Source: Pseudomonas tensinigenes
GTDB lineage: Bacteria > Pseudomonadota > Gammaproteobacteria > Pseudomonadales > Pseudomonadaceae
Assembly (NCBI RefSeq): GCF_014268445.2
Contig: NZ_CP077089.1
Span: forward strand, 5,253,501-5,317,500
DNA: 64,000 nt
Direction: 5' to 3'
Shown: one piece after another, positions 8,338-16,668 of the stretch
Layout of the letters: the number at the start of each line of letters is the position of its first letter
Numbering within the stretch: the stretch's first letter is position 1
Notes under the pieces: generated by a model
What the model saw: only the letters and a program-made list of their open reading frames with translations
What the model was told of the DNA's origin: nothing
Databases searched by the model: none
Position numbers and translations under genes: made by a program

Positions 8338-9393
8338 TCAGGCGCTCTGCACCACCGCCTCACTCTCCCCTTCAACCGCCAACCACCACGCCTCCCCGCG
8401 TTGCGGTTGGGCGATGTTAAACGCCTCACCCATCTGCGGCGTGGTAATCGAAATACTGCGTTCCCACGCCAGTGCCAGAATCCGGTCAAACGGTTCGTGC
8501 CAGGCGTGCATGGCCAGGTCGAAGGTGCCGTTGTGGATCGGGAAGAGCCAGCGGCCCTTTAGGTCGATGTGCGCTTGCAGGGTTTCTTCGGGCTGCATGT
8601 GCACGTGCGGCCATTCGACGTTGTAGGCGCCGGTTTCCATCAGGGTCAGGTCGAACGGGCCGTACTGTTCGCCGATGCGTTTGAAGCCGTCAAAGTAGCC
8701 GCTGTCGCCGCTGAAGAAGATTCGGGTGTCGCCGTCGATCATCACCCAGGACGCCCACAGTGAGCTGTTGCCATCGAACAAGCCACGGCCGGAAAAGTGT
8801 TGCGACGGTGTGGCGACGAAACGGATGCCGGCAATCTCGGCGCCCTGCCACCAGTCGTACTGGCGGACTTTGCTGGCATCGATGCCCCATTTGATCAGGG
8901 TGTCGCCGACGCCCAGCGGGGTCAGGAACAGGTTGGTCTTGGCGGCCAGTCTGAGCACGGCCTGGTAATCGAGGTGGTCGTAATGGTTGTGCGACAGGAT
9001 GACCGCTTCGATCGGCGGCAACTGGTCGATACTGATCGGTGGCTGGTGGAAGCGTTTCGGCCCGGCCCACTGCACCGGCGAGGCGCGCTCGGCGAAGACC
9101 GGGTCGGTGATGAAGAATTTGTCGCGCAGTTTCAGCAACAGGGTCGAGTGACCGAGGCGAAAGACGCTGTGATTGGGCGCTGCCAGCAGTTCTTCCCGGG
9201 TCAACGCTTGCACCGGGATAGGCGCGGCGGGCCGGGTGTTGCGCGGTTTGTGGAATATCATGTTCCACATGATCCGCAGCATTTTGCGTACGCCTTCGCG
9301 CTGCACGGGTGCGTGATTGCGAAACAGCCCCTGATGCTGCCGCGAGGCTTCAGGCGTGGATGTGTGATCCGGGATCGAAACTGGATTGGCCAT
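8338..9393 (-). CDS. Metallo-beta-lactamase-fold hydrolase, NAPE-PLD-like
   Basis: A 351-residue metallohydrolase with the double-zinc motif SHNHYDHLD, a downstream FFSGDSGYFDGF acidic ligand segment and a C-terminal FPIHNGTFDLA histidine. The layout (leader, LGHSTLLLKL strand, ITDPVFAERASP) matches N-acyl-phosphatidylethanolamine phospholipase D-like and UlaG-like proteins. The true substrate is not predictable. Start 9393 is chosen for its TGGAG ribosome site; the frame is open to 9471. It is divergent from a TetR gene with a 16-bp palindrome between them, so it is probably the repressed target. Confidence 0.8.
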   Translation of the reverse strand: MANPVSIPDHTSTPEASRQHQGLFRNHAPVQREGVRKMLRIMWNMIFHKPRNTRPAAPIPVQALTREELLAAPNHSVFRLGHSTLLLKLRDKFFITDPVFAERASPVQWAGPKRFHQPPISIDQLPPIEAVILSHNHYDHLDYQAVLRLAAKTNLFLTPLGVGDTLIKWGIDASKVRQYDWWQGAEIAGIRFVATPSQHFSGRGLFDGNSSLWASWVMIDGDTRIFFSGDSGYFDGFKRIGEQYGPFDLTLMETGAYNVEWPHVHMQPEETLQAHIDLKGRWLFPIHNGTFDLAMHAWHEPFDRILALAWERSISITTPQMGEAFNIAQPQRGEAWWLAVEGESEAVVQSA

Positions 9394-9515
9394 GACTGAA
9401 TGACTCCAGAAAAACCGCGCAATTCGCGGTTTTTCCACGGTGGGACGATAAATGGCCAAAGCTGCACGCATAGGCCGAACTTCTGCTTTTTAAGTTGCGA
9501 GGATTAACGCAACAT

Positions 9516-9531
9516 TACACTGATCGGTGTA
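9516..9531. promoter_or_regulatory. Candidate TetR operator
   Basis: TACACTGATCGGTGTA is a 16-bp palindrome with a single mismatched pair of positions, sitting between the divergent metallo-hydrolase and TetR starts. The ACAC-GATC-GTGT form is typical of operators used by TetR-family repressors, so it probably controls both genes. Confidence 0.55.
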
Positions 9532-9608
9532 GTTTCTAGGTTGCATCAAAGCGGATGACAAGTAAACTTCCAAGTGTAATTTCATCTTTTCCCTGCCGAA
9601 GCTTACTC

Positions 9609-10217
9609 ATGACAGCTCCACAACGCCTCACCGACCGTAAACGCGAAGCCATTATTCAAGCGGCGATTACTGAATTCCGTGCCAACGGTTTCGAAGTCAC
9701 CAGCATGGACAAAATCGCGGCCACCGCCGGTGTATCCAAGCGCACGGTGTACAACCATTTCCCCAGCAAAGAAGAGCTGTTCGCCGAAATTCTCAACCAG
9801 TTGTGGGCACGAATCAGCGCTGAGCAATCGGTCGTCTATAACCGCGATCAGCCTCTACGTGATCAGTTGCGGCAAATGCTTCAGGCCAAAGTGCAGTTGA
9901 TGGCCGACGAAAACTTTCTGACCCTGGCCCGAGTGGCAATTGCTGCGACCATTCATTCGCCGGAGCGCGCGCAGAACATGGTCGAGCGAATGGGTGAACG
10001 CGAGGAAGGCCTGACCGTGTGGATTCGCGCCGCGCAGGCTGACGGTCGACTGAAAGCGGTCGATCCGGAGTTCGCCGCGCATCAGGTCCAAGGGTTGCTC
10101 AAAACCTTTGGCTTCTGGCCACAGATGTCGATGGGCCGCGCAGCCCTCGATGTCGAGATGCAGAACACCGTCGCCGAATCGGCACTGGAAATGTTTCTCG
10201 CCTGCTATCAACGCTAA
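9609..10217 (+). CDS. TetR-family transcriptional regulator
   Basis: A 202-residue regulator. The N-terminal TetR DNA-binding domain covers residues 8-55 (REAIIQAAITEFRANGFEV, TSMDKIAATAGVSKRTVYNHF, PSKEELFAEIL). The rest is a helical ligand-binding domain of the AcrR/AefR C-terminal type. Start 9609 gives the usual short N-terminus; the frame extends to 9555. It is divergent from the metallo-hydrolase, and a palindromic operator lies between. The ligand is unknown; a lipid or amphipathic compound would fit a partner that resembles a phospholipase. Confidence 0.8.
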   Translation: MTAPQRLTDRKREAIIQAAITEFRANGFEVTSMDKIAATAGVSKRTVYNHFPSKEELFAEILNQLWARISAEQSVVYNRDQPLRDQLRQMLQAKVQLMADENFLTLARVAIAATIHSPERAQNMVERMGEREEGLTVWIRAAQADGRLKAVDPEFAAHQVQGLLKTFGFWPQMSMGRAALDVEMQNTVAESALEMFLACYQR

Positions 10218-10294
10218 TCCGCCCGTCTCCTGTAACCCGCTCTGCGTGACCCTGCCAGTTGCCGCTGCATGAGGCCTGGAGGGTTGATGGCGCG

Positions 10295-10531
10295 ATGGGT
10301 CAAGCATTGAATTCATGCTGTCATCCGCAGGTGCCGGAGTTGCGAGTGGGCCTTAGTATCGGTTTGGCGCGCTATAAATCCTTGTACAAGGATGCCCTCG
10401 ACTGGCTGAACGATGTCGACAAAGCGCTCTAAACCGCTAAAAACAAGGGCCTCAACACCATCAGCGTTGCCTTGAGCAAGGGCGCGACGGACAACATCGA
10501 TGCCCGAAAAGTTATACAAAATTACAAATAA
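10295..10531 (+). pseudogene. Relic of a GGDEF (diguanylate cyclase) gene 3' end
   Basis: Read in one frame, this stretch encodes LRVGLSIGLARY, then DALDWLNDVDKAL, a TAA stop at 10430-10432, then TAKNKGLNTISVAL and a final stop at 10529. This is the order of the last GGDEF segment, where the family has SIG.A ... AD.ALY.AK..GRN. The stop falls where the conserved Tyr codon (TAC/TAT) should be. The upstream catalytic half is missing, because the TetR gene ends only about 80 bases earlier. I read it as a decayed remnant rather than a live gene. Confidence 0.5.
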
Positions 10532-10539
10532 TTACTCTC

Positions 10540-10568
10540 TTGTACAAGTTTATGAAGTTTTGTATAAG
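10540..10568 (+). promoter_or_regulatory. Candidate promoter overlapping a CTTGTACAAG palindrome
   Basis: TTGTAC and TATAAG are separated by 17 bp, a sigma-70-like arrangement with a good -10 and a weak -35. It lies 130 bases upstream of the BdlA-like gene in an AT-rich stretch. The -35 lies inside the perfect 10-bp palindrome CTTGTACAAG (10539-10548), which also occurs at 10381-10390 and at 12020-12029, so a repressor site is possible. Confidence 0.35.
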
Positions 10569-10697
10569 TAGCCATCTGCCAGCTAAGGAATACTGGCATT
10601 GAGCAGTCATTGCCGAATGCCGTCCGCGCATTCGGTCTGCCGGCGCGGAAATAGGGACTGAATCCTCGATCCTCCCCACTTCCAGAGTAGTGCGAAC

Positions 10698-12017
10698 ATG
10701 TTCTTCAATCGCCACAAATCCGTCATCGACGATCTTCAGCGCACCCTCACCGAACAAGCCGGCCTGCTCGATGCGATCAATCGCTCGATGGCGGTGATCG
10801 AGTTCGACCTCGATGGCGTGGTGCTGCGTGCCAATGACAACTTTCTCAAGACTATGGGTTACACCGCCGAACAAGCGATCGGCCAACCGCATCGACGCTT
10901 TTGCACGCCAGAGTTCGGCCGTAGTGCTCAGTACACTGATTTGTGGTCACGCCTGAAAAATGGCCAGTTTCAGTCCGGTACGTTTGAGCGGGTCGACGGC
11001 AAGGGCCAGCCAATCTGGCTGGAAGCCAGTTACAACCCGATCAAGGATGCCTCGGGGCGCGTAGTAAAAGTGGTCAAGTACGCGATGGACGTGACCGCCA
11101 AGGTGCAGCAGGAAAGCGAAGCCAACGCCAAGTTGCAGGCGATTGACCGGGCAATGGCGGTCATCGAATTCAACCTCGACGGCAGTATTCTCACGGCCAA
11201 TCAGAATTTTCTGACGCGCATGGGTTACACCCTCGCCGAGCTGAAAGGTAAACATCACCGTTTGTTCTGCACGCCGGCACTGGTCAACAGCAGCGCCTAC
11301 GAAGATTTCTGGCGGCGCTTGAACCAGGGCGAGCTTTTCCAGGGTCAGTTCGAACGCGTCGATAAACGCGGGCAAACCGTATGGCTCGAAGCCAACTACA
11401 ACCCGGTTTATGACGCTGCCGGGCGCTTGTGCAAAGTGGTGAAGTTCGCCTCCGACGTGACTACCCGCGTCGAGCAACACGAACAGGACGCGCGCAGTGC
11501 CAGCGCGGCGTATCACATCTCCGTGGCGACGCGAAAAGTCGCCGAGCAAGGCACCCAGGTGATCCAGCAGGCCGCCAGTGAAATGCGCGAGATCGCCGAG
11601 GACATTGCTGAGTCTTCAACGCTGATTGCACAACTGGGGGAACGCTCCGAGCAGATCACCGCCATCGTCAACACGATCCGCGCGATTGCCGACCAGACCA
11701 ACCTGCTGGCGCTCAACGCTGCGATCGAAGCAGCGCGCGCCGGTGAACAGGGTCGCGGTTTTGCCGTGGTCGCTGACGAAGTGCGGCAATTGGCGGCTCG
11801 AACCAGCGGCTCGACTGCGGAGATTTCCAGCATGATCGGTTTGATCCAGAACGAGACCCGCCAAGCCATCAAGAGCATGGAAGGCACCCGGGGGCGCGCG
11901 GCTGAAGGGGTCGAGTTGGCGAATCAGGCGGGGACGGTGATTCTGCAGATTCGTGATGGCGCCAGTGAGGCGGTGGATGCGGTGAGCATGTTTGCCAATG
12001 AGCGGGCGCCGGGTTAA
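10698..12017 (+). CDS. Soluble chemoreceptor, PAS-PAS-MCP, BdlA-like
   Basis: A 439-residue cytoplasmic methyl-accepting protein with no membrane segment. Two PAS domains (about 20-130 and 143-255) share the [24 protein letters not shown] opening and the [10 protein letters not shown] and VVKFASDVT endings. A short signalling domain follows, with [20 protein letters not shown] and [15 protein letters not shown] at its tip. The order and length match BdlA, the P. aeruginosa biofilm-dispersion regulator of 417 residues, and haem or flavin-type PAS sensing is likely. A second copy of the same design lies at 40918-42237. A REP element follows its stop immediately. Confidence 0.8.
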   Translation: MFFNRHKSVIDDLQRTLTEQAGLLDAINRSMAVIEFDLDGVVLRANDNFLKTMGYTAEQAIGQPHRRFCTPEFGRSAQYTDLWSRLKNGQFQSGTFERVDGKGQPIWLEASYNPIKDASGRVVKVVKYAMDVTAKVQQESEANAKLQAIDRAMAVIEFNLDGSILTANQNFLTRMGYTLAELKGKHHRLFCTPALVNSSAYEDFWRRLNQGELFQGQFERVDKRGQTVWLEANYNPVYDAAGRLCKVVKFASDVTTRVEQHEQDARSASAAYHISVATRKVAEQGTQVIQQAASEMREIAEDIAESSTLIAQLGERSEQITAIVNTIRAIADQTNLLALNAAIEAARAGEQGRGFAVVADEVRQLAARTSGSTAEISSMIGLIQNETRQAIKSMEGTRGRAAEGVELANQAGTVILQIRDGASEAVDAVSMFANERAPG

Positions 12018-12049
12018 GGCTTGTACAAGGCAGCCAGACCGCGTCGTGG

Positions 12050-12144
12050 CCTTCGCGAGCAGGCTCGCTCCCACAGGGGTCAGGTTGATCACAATATTTG
12101 TGAATACCCCGGCTACCTGTGGGAGCGAGCTTGCTCGCGAAGGG
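12050..12144. repeat. Paired REP element (family A)
   Basis: Two inverted copies of the REP core (CTTCGCGAGCAGGCTCGCTC and its complement) flank about 43 bases. The right arm has TTGCTCGCG in place of CTGCTCGCG. The pair lies between the BdlA-like and DUF1003 genes, as in REPINs spread by RAYT transposases; no RAYT gene is present in the window. Confidence 0.85.
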
Positions 12145-12204
12145 GCCGGTCGCCATAACGCAGGGCTATAGTGACTACACGTCCCACGCCCTGCCGAGTG
12201 CACC

Positions 12205-12738
12205 ATGACCACTGAAAAACCCGCATCGCCTGAAACAGCTCCGGTCGATCACCTGCGCTTCCACCGCCCCCACGCCCACCTCAGCACCACCTTCGGCAAC
12301 GACACCTTCGCCCTGCGCGCCGAGGCGTTTGCGCGGTTCTTCGGCACGCCGATGTTTCTCGGCGCGCAAACCCTGATTGTGCTGTTTTGGGTCTGCCTCA
12401 ACGTGTTTGGCGTGACCACCTTCGACGTCTACCCGTTTATCCTGTTGAACCTCGCTTTCAGCCTGCAATCGGCCTACGCCGCGCCGCTGATTCTGCTCGC
12501 ACAAACACGCCAGGCTGCCCGCGACAAGGCGCAGGCCGATGCCGACGCACTACATCGTGAAGACCTGGCACAGGCCAATACCGAGCGTCAGGCCCAAGCC
12601 GCGAAGAACACCGCGCAACTGCTTGAGCTGCTGGAGCAGAACACCCGCCTCACCGAGATGACCAAAAACCTCACCGAACGCATCGCCAGCCTGACCAGCG
12701 AGTTGCACGATCACATGCGCCAGAACCCGCAGCGCTGA
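12205..12738 (+). CDS. DUF1003 membrane protein
   Basis: A 177-residue inner-membrane protein. The central part has two hydrophobic helices (residues 53-70 and 77-97) separated by VTTFDVYPF, with FGNDTFALRAEAFARFFGTP before and LILLAQTRQAARDKAQAD after, the DUF1003 pattern. The last 75 residues are a charged coiled coil facing the cytoplasm. The role of the family is not established. Its stop TGA is directly adjacent to the stop of the convergent LysR gene (TGATCA across the junction). Confidence 0.8.
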   Translation: MTTEKPASPETAPVDHLRFHRPHAHLSTTFGNDTFALRAEAFARFFGTPMFLGAQTLIVLFWVCLNVFGVTTFDVYPFILLNLAFSLQSAYAAPLILLAQTRQAARDKAQADADALHREDLAQANTERQAQAAKNTAQLLELLEQNTRLTEMTKNLTERIASLTSELHDHMRQNPQR

Positions 12739-13617
12739 TCACGGCAAACGCAGCGCCCGCCCCAACTCATCGAACAACGTCACCACCGAGCGCAACGCCC
12801 GGCAATCCGGGCGGGTCAGCAGCCACAGCGCGGTGTCATAACCATGCAGCGGCTCGCTCAACGCCTGCACACCCTCGGTAATCAGAAAGTCCGGTAACGC
12901 CGCCACGCCGAGGCCCGCGCGAACCAGCTCTGTCACCGACAACATGCTGTTGCAGCGATAGCCCGGGGTGACGCCGGGTAGATGCTGACGACGCCAGGCG
13001 ATGGTTGGGTGATCGGGTAGAAAGTCGTCCGGGGCGATCCACGTCAGCGCCGTCAGATCCGATGCATCGACATTCTGCAGATACCGCGCACTGGCGCAGA
13101 CCCTGTAGGAAATCTTCGCCAGTTGTCGTCCGACCAGATGCTCGGGCGGTGTCCGCGTCAGGCGCAGGGCGATGTCAGCATCGCGGCGACTGAGGTTGGC
13201 GAAATCGTTGGAGGTGCTTAGCTCAATGGTCAGTGCCGGGTAATTGGGCATGAACTGCGCCAGCGCCGGCAGCAGCAAACCTTGCAACACCGAATCGGTG
13301 CAGGTCAGGCGCACCGTGCCGCTGACCACTTCACCGCCCTGCTCCACGCCGATGCGCGCGGCTTCCAGCGCCTGTTCGGCGCGTTCGGCTTGCTCGGCCA
13401 GTGTCTGCGCGAGAGTTGTCGGTAAATAGCCGGCGCGGCTTTTTTCGAACAGTTGCTGGCCGAGCGCAGCTTCGAGACGGCGCACGGCGCGGAACACCGT
13501 CGACACGTCAACCTTCAGCAGTTGAGACGCCCTAGCCAGAGAGCCGCCGCGTACCAAGGCGAGAATCAGGGCCAGATCGGGATAGTCGAGTTGATAGTGC
13601 GTCGCTGCATTGATCAC
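12739..13617 (-). CDS. LysR-family transcriptional regulator
   Basis: A 292-residue LysR regulator with an N-terminal winged helix-turn-helix (LALILALVRGGSLARASQLL, DVSTVFRAVRRLEAALG) and a substrate-binding domain from about residue 90. The frame is open far upstream to 14040, but that part runs antisense through the glutaminase-like gene, so I place the start at GTG 13617, just before the HTH. No strong ribosome site is visible there. It is divergent from the glutaminase-like/monooxygenase pair, its probable target. The 9-mer AACGCCAAT is repeated 21 bp apart in the shared gap (13625 and 13646). Confidence 0.75.
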   Translation of the reverse strand: MINAATHYQLDYPDLALILALVRGGSLARASQLLKVDVSTVFRAVRRLEAALGQQLFEKSRAGYLPTTLAQTLAEQAERAEQALEAARIGVEQGGEVVSGTVRLTCTDSVLQGLLLPALAQFMPNYPALTIELSTSNDFANLSRRDADIALRLTRTPPEHLVGRQLAKISYRVCASARYLQNVDASDLTALTWIAPDDFLPDHPTIAWRRQHLPGVTPGYRCNSMLSVTELVRAGLGVAALPDFLITEGVQALSEPLHGYDTALWLLTRPDCRALRSVVTLFDELGRALRLP

Positions 13618-13695
13618 TTGGGCAAACGCCAATGTTGAGTGCGTGAACGCCAATCTATAGTGAAGGCCATCAATCAACAAGCGCAGGGAACCTCC

Positions 13696-14400
13696 ATGGA
13701 AAACAGCGCCATCCGTATCGCCCTGATTGGCGATTACGACCCGCAGGTCACCGCTCACCAAGCCATTCCCGTCGCCCTCGGGCTGGTCGCCGAACACCTC
13801 AACCGCAACGTGCAATTCGAATGGTTGCCCACCGAGCAGATCCACGCCGATACGCCGCTCGAGCGGTTCGACGGTTTCTGGTGCGTCCCCGCCAGTCCTT
13901 ACAAAAGTGAAGCCGGCGCATTGCGGGCGATCCGTTTTGCCCGCGAACAGCAGCGCCCTTTCCTCGGCACCTGCGGTGGTTTTCAACATGCGGTGCTGGA
14001 ATTTTCCCGCAACGTGCTGGGTTGGGAGGATGCCGAGCATGGTGAGACGTCACCTGAATCTGAACGTGCGGTACTCACGCCGTTGACCTGTTCGCTGGTA
14101 GAAGCGGTGGACAGCATTCACTTGGTGCTCGGTTCGTTGATCGCCAAGGCGTACGAAACGTCGCAGATTCGTGAAGGTTATCGCTGCCGCTTCGGTGTGA
14201 ATCCGCTGTTCGAACGGGAACTGTTGAACGATCGGCTACAGGCCGTGGGGCATGATTCGTCAGGGGATTTGCGCGCGATTGAACTCAAGGATCACCGCTT
14301 CTTTGTCGCTACGTTGTTCCAGCCAGAACGTGCCGCGCTCAAAGGGCAGATGCCGCCGCTGGTGCGCGCGTTTGTTGAAGCTTGTGCGGAGTCACGTTGA
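13696..14400 (+). CDS. CTP synthase-like glutamine amidotransferase domain protein
   Basis: A 234-residue stand-alone class I glutaminase-like domain related to the C-terminal half of CTP synthase. It opens IRIALIGDYDPQVTAH and keeps the nucleophile elbow FLGTCGGFQHAV with Cys93. The usual catalytic His-x-Glu pair is altered: FVATLFQPERAAL has Gln209-Pro-Glu211 where CTP synthase has His-Pro-Glu. Ordinary glutaminase activity is therefore doubtful; binding, or another Cys chemistry, is possible. Start 13696 has CAGGGA upstream. It overlaps the next gene by TGATG, indicating translational coupling, and is divergent from the LysR gene. Confidence 0.8.
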   Translation: MENSAIRIALIGDYDPQVTAHQAIPVALGLVAEHLNRNVQFEWLPTEQIHADTPLERFDGFWCVPASPYKSEAGALRAIRFAREQQRPFLGTCGGFQHAVLEFSRNVLGWEDAEHGETSPESERAVLTPLTCSLVEAVDSIHLVLGSLIAKAYETSQIREGYRCRFGVNPLFERELLNDRLQAVGHDSSGDLRAIELKDHRFFVATLFQPERAALKGQMPPLVRAFVEACAESR

Positions 14401-14705
14401 TGGCTGCCTGCTTTGCGGTGATTTTTACGTCGACTCGAACCGAGGGTGACAACGGCTATGCCGAGGCGGCTGAGCGCATGGATTTGTTGGTGCGTGAACA
14501 GCCGGGGTTTCTTGGGGTGGAGTCGGTTCGAGGGGCGGGTGGCTTCGGGATTACGGTGTCGTATTGGCAGAGCGAAGCGGCGATTCTGGCGTGGCGGCAG
14601 CATCCTGAGCATCGCTTGATTCAGCAGCGTGGGCGGGAACAGTGGTATTCGGCATTTCATACGCGGGTGTGCAAGGTTGAACGCGAGTATCGGTTCGGGC
14701 CATAA
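14400..14705 (+). CDS. Antibiotic biosynthesis monooxygenase-fold (ABM) protein
   Basis: A 101-residue dimeric ferredoxin-like alpha+beta barrel protein. FAVIFTSTR opens the first strand, EQPGFLGVESVRG the second, and GITVSYWQSEAAILAWRQHPEH the third strand and helix, followed by RGREQWYSAFHTRVCKVER. Family members include small monooxygenases and haem-degrading enzymes, but many have no known substrate. Its ATG shares bases with the TGA of the upstream glutaminase-like gene, so the two proteins are made together and probably act on one compound. Confidence 0.8.
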   Translation: MAACFAVIFTSTRTEGDNGYAEAAERMDLLVREQPGFLGVESVRGAGGFGITVSYWQSEAAILAWRQHPEHRLIQQRGREQWYSAFHTRVCKVEREYRFGP

Positions 14706-14727
14706 AATGGCGGCGCATTGGCGGCCG

Positions 14728-14806
14728 CCTTCGCGAGCAGGCTCGCTCCCACAGGGGATTTGTGAACACCACGGTTCCCCTGTGGGAGCGAGCCTGCTCG
14801 CGAAGA
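14728..14806. repeat. Paired REP element (family A)
   Basis: Two inverted REP cores about 28 bases apart lie just after the ABM gene and before the convergent hypothetical gene at 14831. Confidence 0.85.
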
Positions 14807-14830
14807 GGCCCTCACCCTCACTGCAAAACT

Positions 14831-15157
14831 TCAGCCCCGCACCAGACTCCGCACCGCCTCAATCTCCGGCACGTCAACCTTGCTCATATAAACGCGCAAC
14901 GGCTCGGTGATGTTGATTCGGTCATCAATATTCTGATCCAGCAACAACTGAATCAACTCGCGTTTAAGCGTCATGGTCTGCGCTGTCGCCGGCGCCCAGA
15001 CGAATTCGTTCACAGGAATAATGCCGTCATCCGCCACGTCCATGCCGAACGAATCTTCGCTGAAGCGCACGATGTACTGACCGGTCTTGCGGTTAAGGCC
15101 AACAAATCCCTTGAGATCGTCAGCAGCCTGGCAGATGAGTTGGGAGGTGATGCGCAT
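14831..15157 (-). CDS. Conserved hypothetical protein
   Basis: A 108-residue small cytoplasmic protein, not recognised. The N-terminal half is beta-rich (GFVGLNRKTGQYIVRFSEDSFGMDV), and the C-terminal half has two helices (LKRELIQLLLDQNI, IEAVRSLVR). Start 15157 is chosen because the upstream part of the frame is Arg-rich and reads like non-coding sequence. It is divergent from the glycerophosphodiesterase gene. Confidence 0.6.
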   Translation of the reverse strand: MRITSQLICQAADDLKGFVGLNRKTGQYIVRFSEDSFGMDVADDGIIPVNEFVWAPATAQTMTLKRELIQLLLDQNIDDRINITEPLRVYMSKVDVPEIEAVRSLVRG

Positions 15158-15378
15158 GGTAAACCTCACGAAAAATGATCGATGGTTTACACGCAGGGCA
15201 ACGGAGCGGCGCGCCCTCTGCCGGAGCGTCTGCCGAGGGCAAGCGTACTGCAAACCGCGCCACAAAAGTGCAGGAAAAATCGCTTTTAATACGTTTATGT
15301 CGGTCCTGCGATAGCACCCGAGCGCTTCAGTTGTTAAAAGGTACGTCTTTGAAAATGCCCTGCGAAAGGAACTCGAAC

Positions 15379-16506
15379 ATGCCCGCTACTTTCACCAAAA
15401 GCGCTCTGGTCCTGAGCCTGCTGCTCGGCCTCGGTCACGCGCACGCCGCCAGCCACACCGATCCGAAAGCGATCGCGGCCACCAACGGCATCCCGCACCC
15501 GGCGGTGATCGCCCACCGTGGCGCGTCTTTCGATGCACCGGAATCCACCGCTGCCTCCTACAAACTGGCTCGCGACCTGGGCGCCGATTACCTGGAAATG
15601 GACCTGCAGCGCAGCAAGGACGGCGTGCTGTTCGCCCTGCACGACGACAATCTGCAACGCACTACCGACGTCGCCACCAAGTTTCCGGAGCGTAAAGACA
15701 GTTCGGCCACCGCGTTTACCATGGCCGAACTGAAAACCCTCGATGCCGGTAGCTGGTTCAACGCCAAGTACCCGGATCGCGCCCGCCCGTCCTACGCCGG
15801 ACTGAAAATTCTGACCCTCGATGAAATCATCGACATCGCCCAGGCCAACCCGCAACACAAGCCGGGCCTGTACATCGAGACCAAAGAGCCGCAGCTGTTT
15901 CCCGGGATAGAGAAAGACCTCAAGGAAAAACTCCAGGATCGTGGCTGGCTGAGCCCGGCCGGTTCGAAACTGGCGAAAAGTGCGCTGGGTGTTGGTCAGG
16001 GTAAAGGCAAAGTGATCCTGCAGACGTTCGAGAAAAACAGCCTCGAACTGCTGGAAAAAGAAATGCCGCAAGTGCCGAAAATCCTCCTGTTGTGGGTGGG
16101 CGAAGGCAGCATCGAGCCGAAATCGAAAGTGACGTTTGCCGAATCCGGCGAGAAAGACAAAAACGTTTTCTACGGCAAGCAAGAGCCGAAGTCCGAAGCC
16201 GAATTCAAACAATGGGTGGATTACGCCAAGGCCCAGGGTGCGATCGGCACCGGCCCTTCGGCGAAGTTGACCAAGGGTGGCGACCAGAGCTATTCGGATC
16301 TGGTGCAACCGTGGATGAACCAATACACCCACGACCAGGGCATGCTGGTGCACGTCTACACTGTCGACGAGCCGGTGGACTTCGAGAAAGTCATGGCGGC
16401 CGGTGTCGACGGCATCTTTACCAACCGTGCCAGCGAACTGTTGAAATTCTATAAACGCCCGGCGTCCGCCAGTGTTGATCAGGTATTGAAGAACAACGGC
16501 TTCTGA
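15379..16506 (+). CDS. glpQ: Periplasmic glycerophosphodiester phosphodiesterase
   Basis: A 375-residue enzyme that hydrolyses glycerophosphodiesters (from phospholipid turnover) to glycerol-3-phosphate and an alcohol. A signal peptide covers residues 1-23 (LVLSLLLGLGHAHA). Catalytic features are visible: AHRGASFDAPEST (His46-Arg47, Glu55), YLEMDLQ (Glu73, Asp75, metal ligands) and FALHDDNLQRTTD (His88). The C-terminal barrel ends in VDGIFTNRASELL. Length fits GlpQ-type periplasmic enzymes. Start 15379 has AAGGA eight bases upstream; the longer frame from 15175 would mask the signal peptide. No glpT neighbour is present. Confidence 0.85.
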   Translation: MPATFTKSALVLSLLLGLGHAHAASHTDPKAIAATNGIPHPAVIAHRGASFDAPESTAASYKLARDLGADYLEMDLQRSKDGVLFALHDDNLQRTTDVATKFPERKDSSATAFTMAELKTLDAGSWFNAKYPDRARPSYAGLKILTLDEIIDIAQANPQHKPGLYIETKEPQLFPGIEKDLKEKLQDRGWLSPAGSKLAKSALGVGQGKGKVILQTFEKNSLELLEKEMPQVPKILLLWVGEGSIEPKSKVTFAESGEKDKNVFYGKQEPKSEAEFKQWVDYAKAQGAIGTGPSAKLTKGGDQSYSDLVQPWMNQYTHDQGMLVHVYTVDEPVDFEKVMAAGVDGIFTNRASELLKFYKRPASASVDQVLKNNGF

Positions 16507-16524
16507 TCTGAAATCGAGGCGCCT

Positions 16525-16580
16525 TCATCGCGGGCAAGCCACGCTCCCACAGGTTCTGTGCAGGTGCAGGGCTTGCCCGT
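16525..16580. repeat. Solitary REP-like sequence of a different type
   Basis: CGCGGGCAAGCCACGCTCCCACAGG-like sequence with a partial partner (GGCTTGCCCG) at about 16570-16579, between glpQ and the PepSY gene. It differs from the family A core (GGCAAGCC in place of AGCAGGCTC). Confidence 0.5.
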
Positions 16581-16668
16581 TTTGTTTGGGTTTGGGATTT
16601 TAAGGGTGAGTTAAGTTGTGCCGGTTAACCTGAGGCAACTTAAACGAATCACCCCAAGGAACGAACCG

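Noticed and set aside
13618..14040. N-terminal extension of the LysR gene to 14040
   Set aside because: The extension runs antisense through the glutaminase-like gene and has no LysR-like content; the HTH begins just after GTG 13617.
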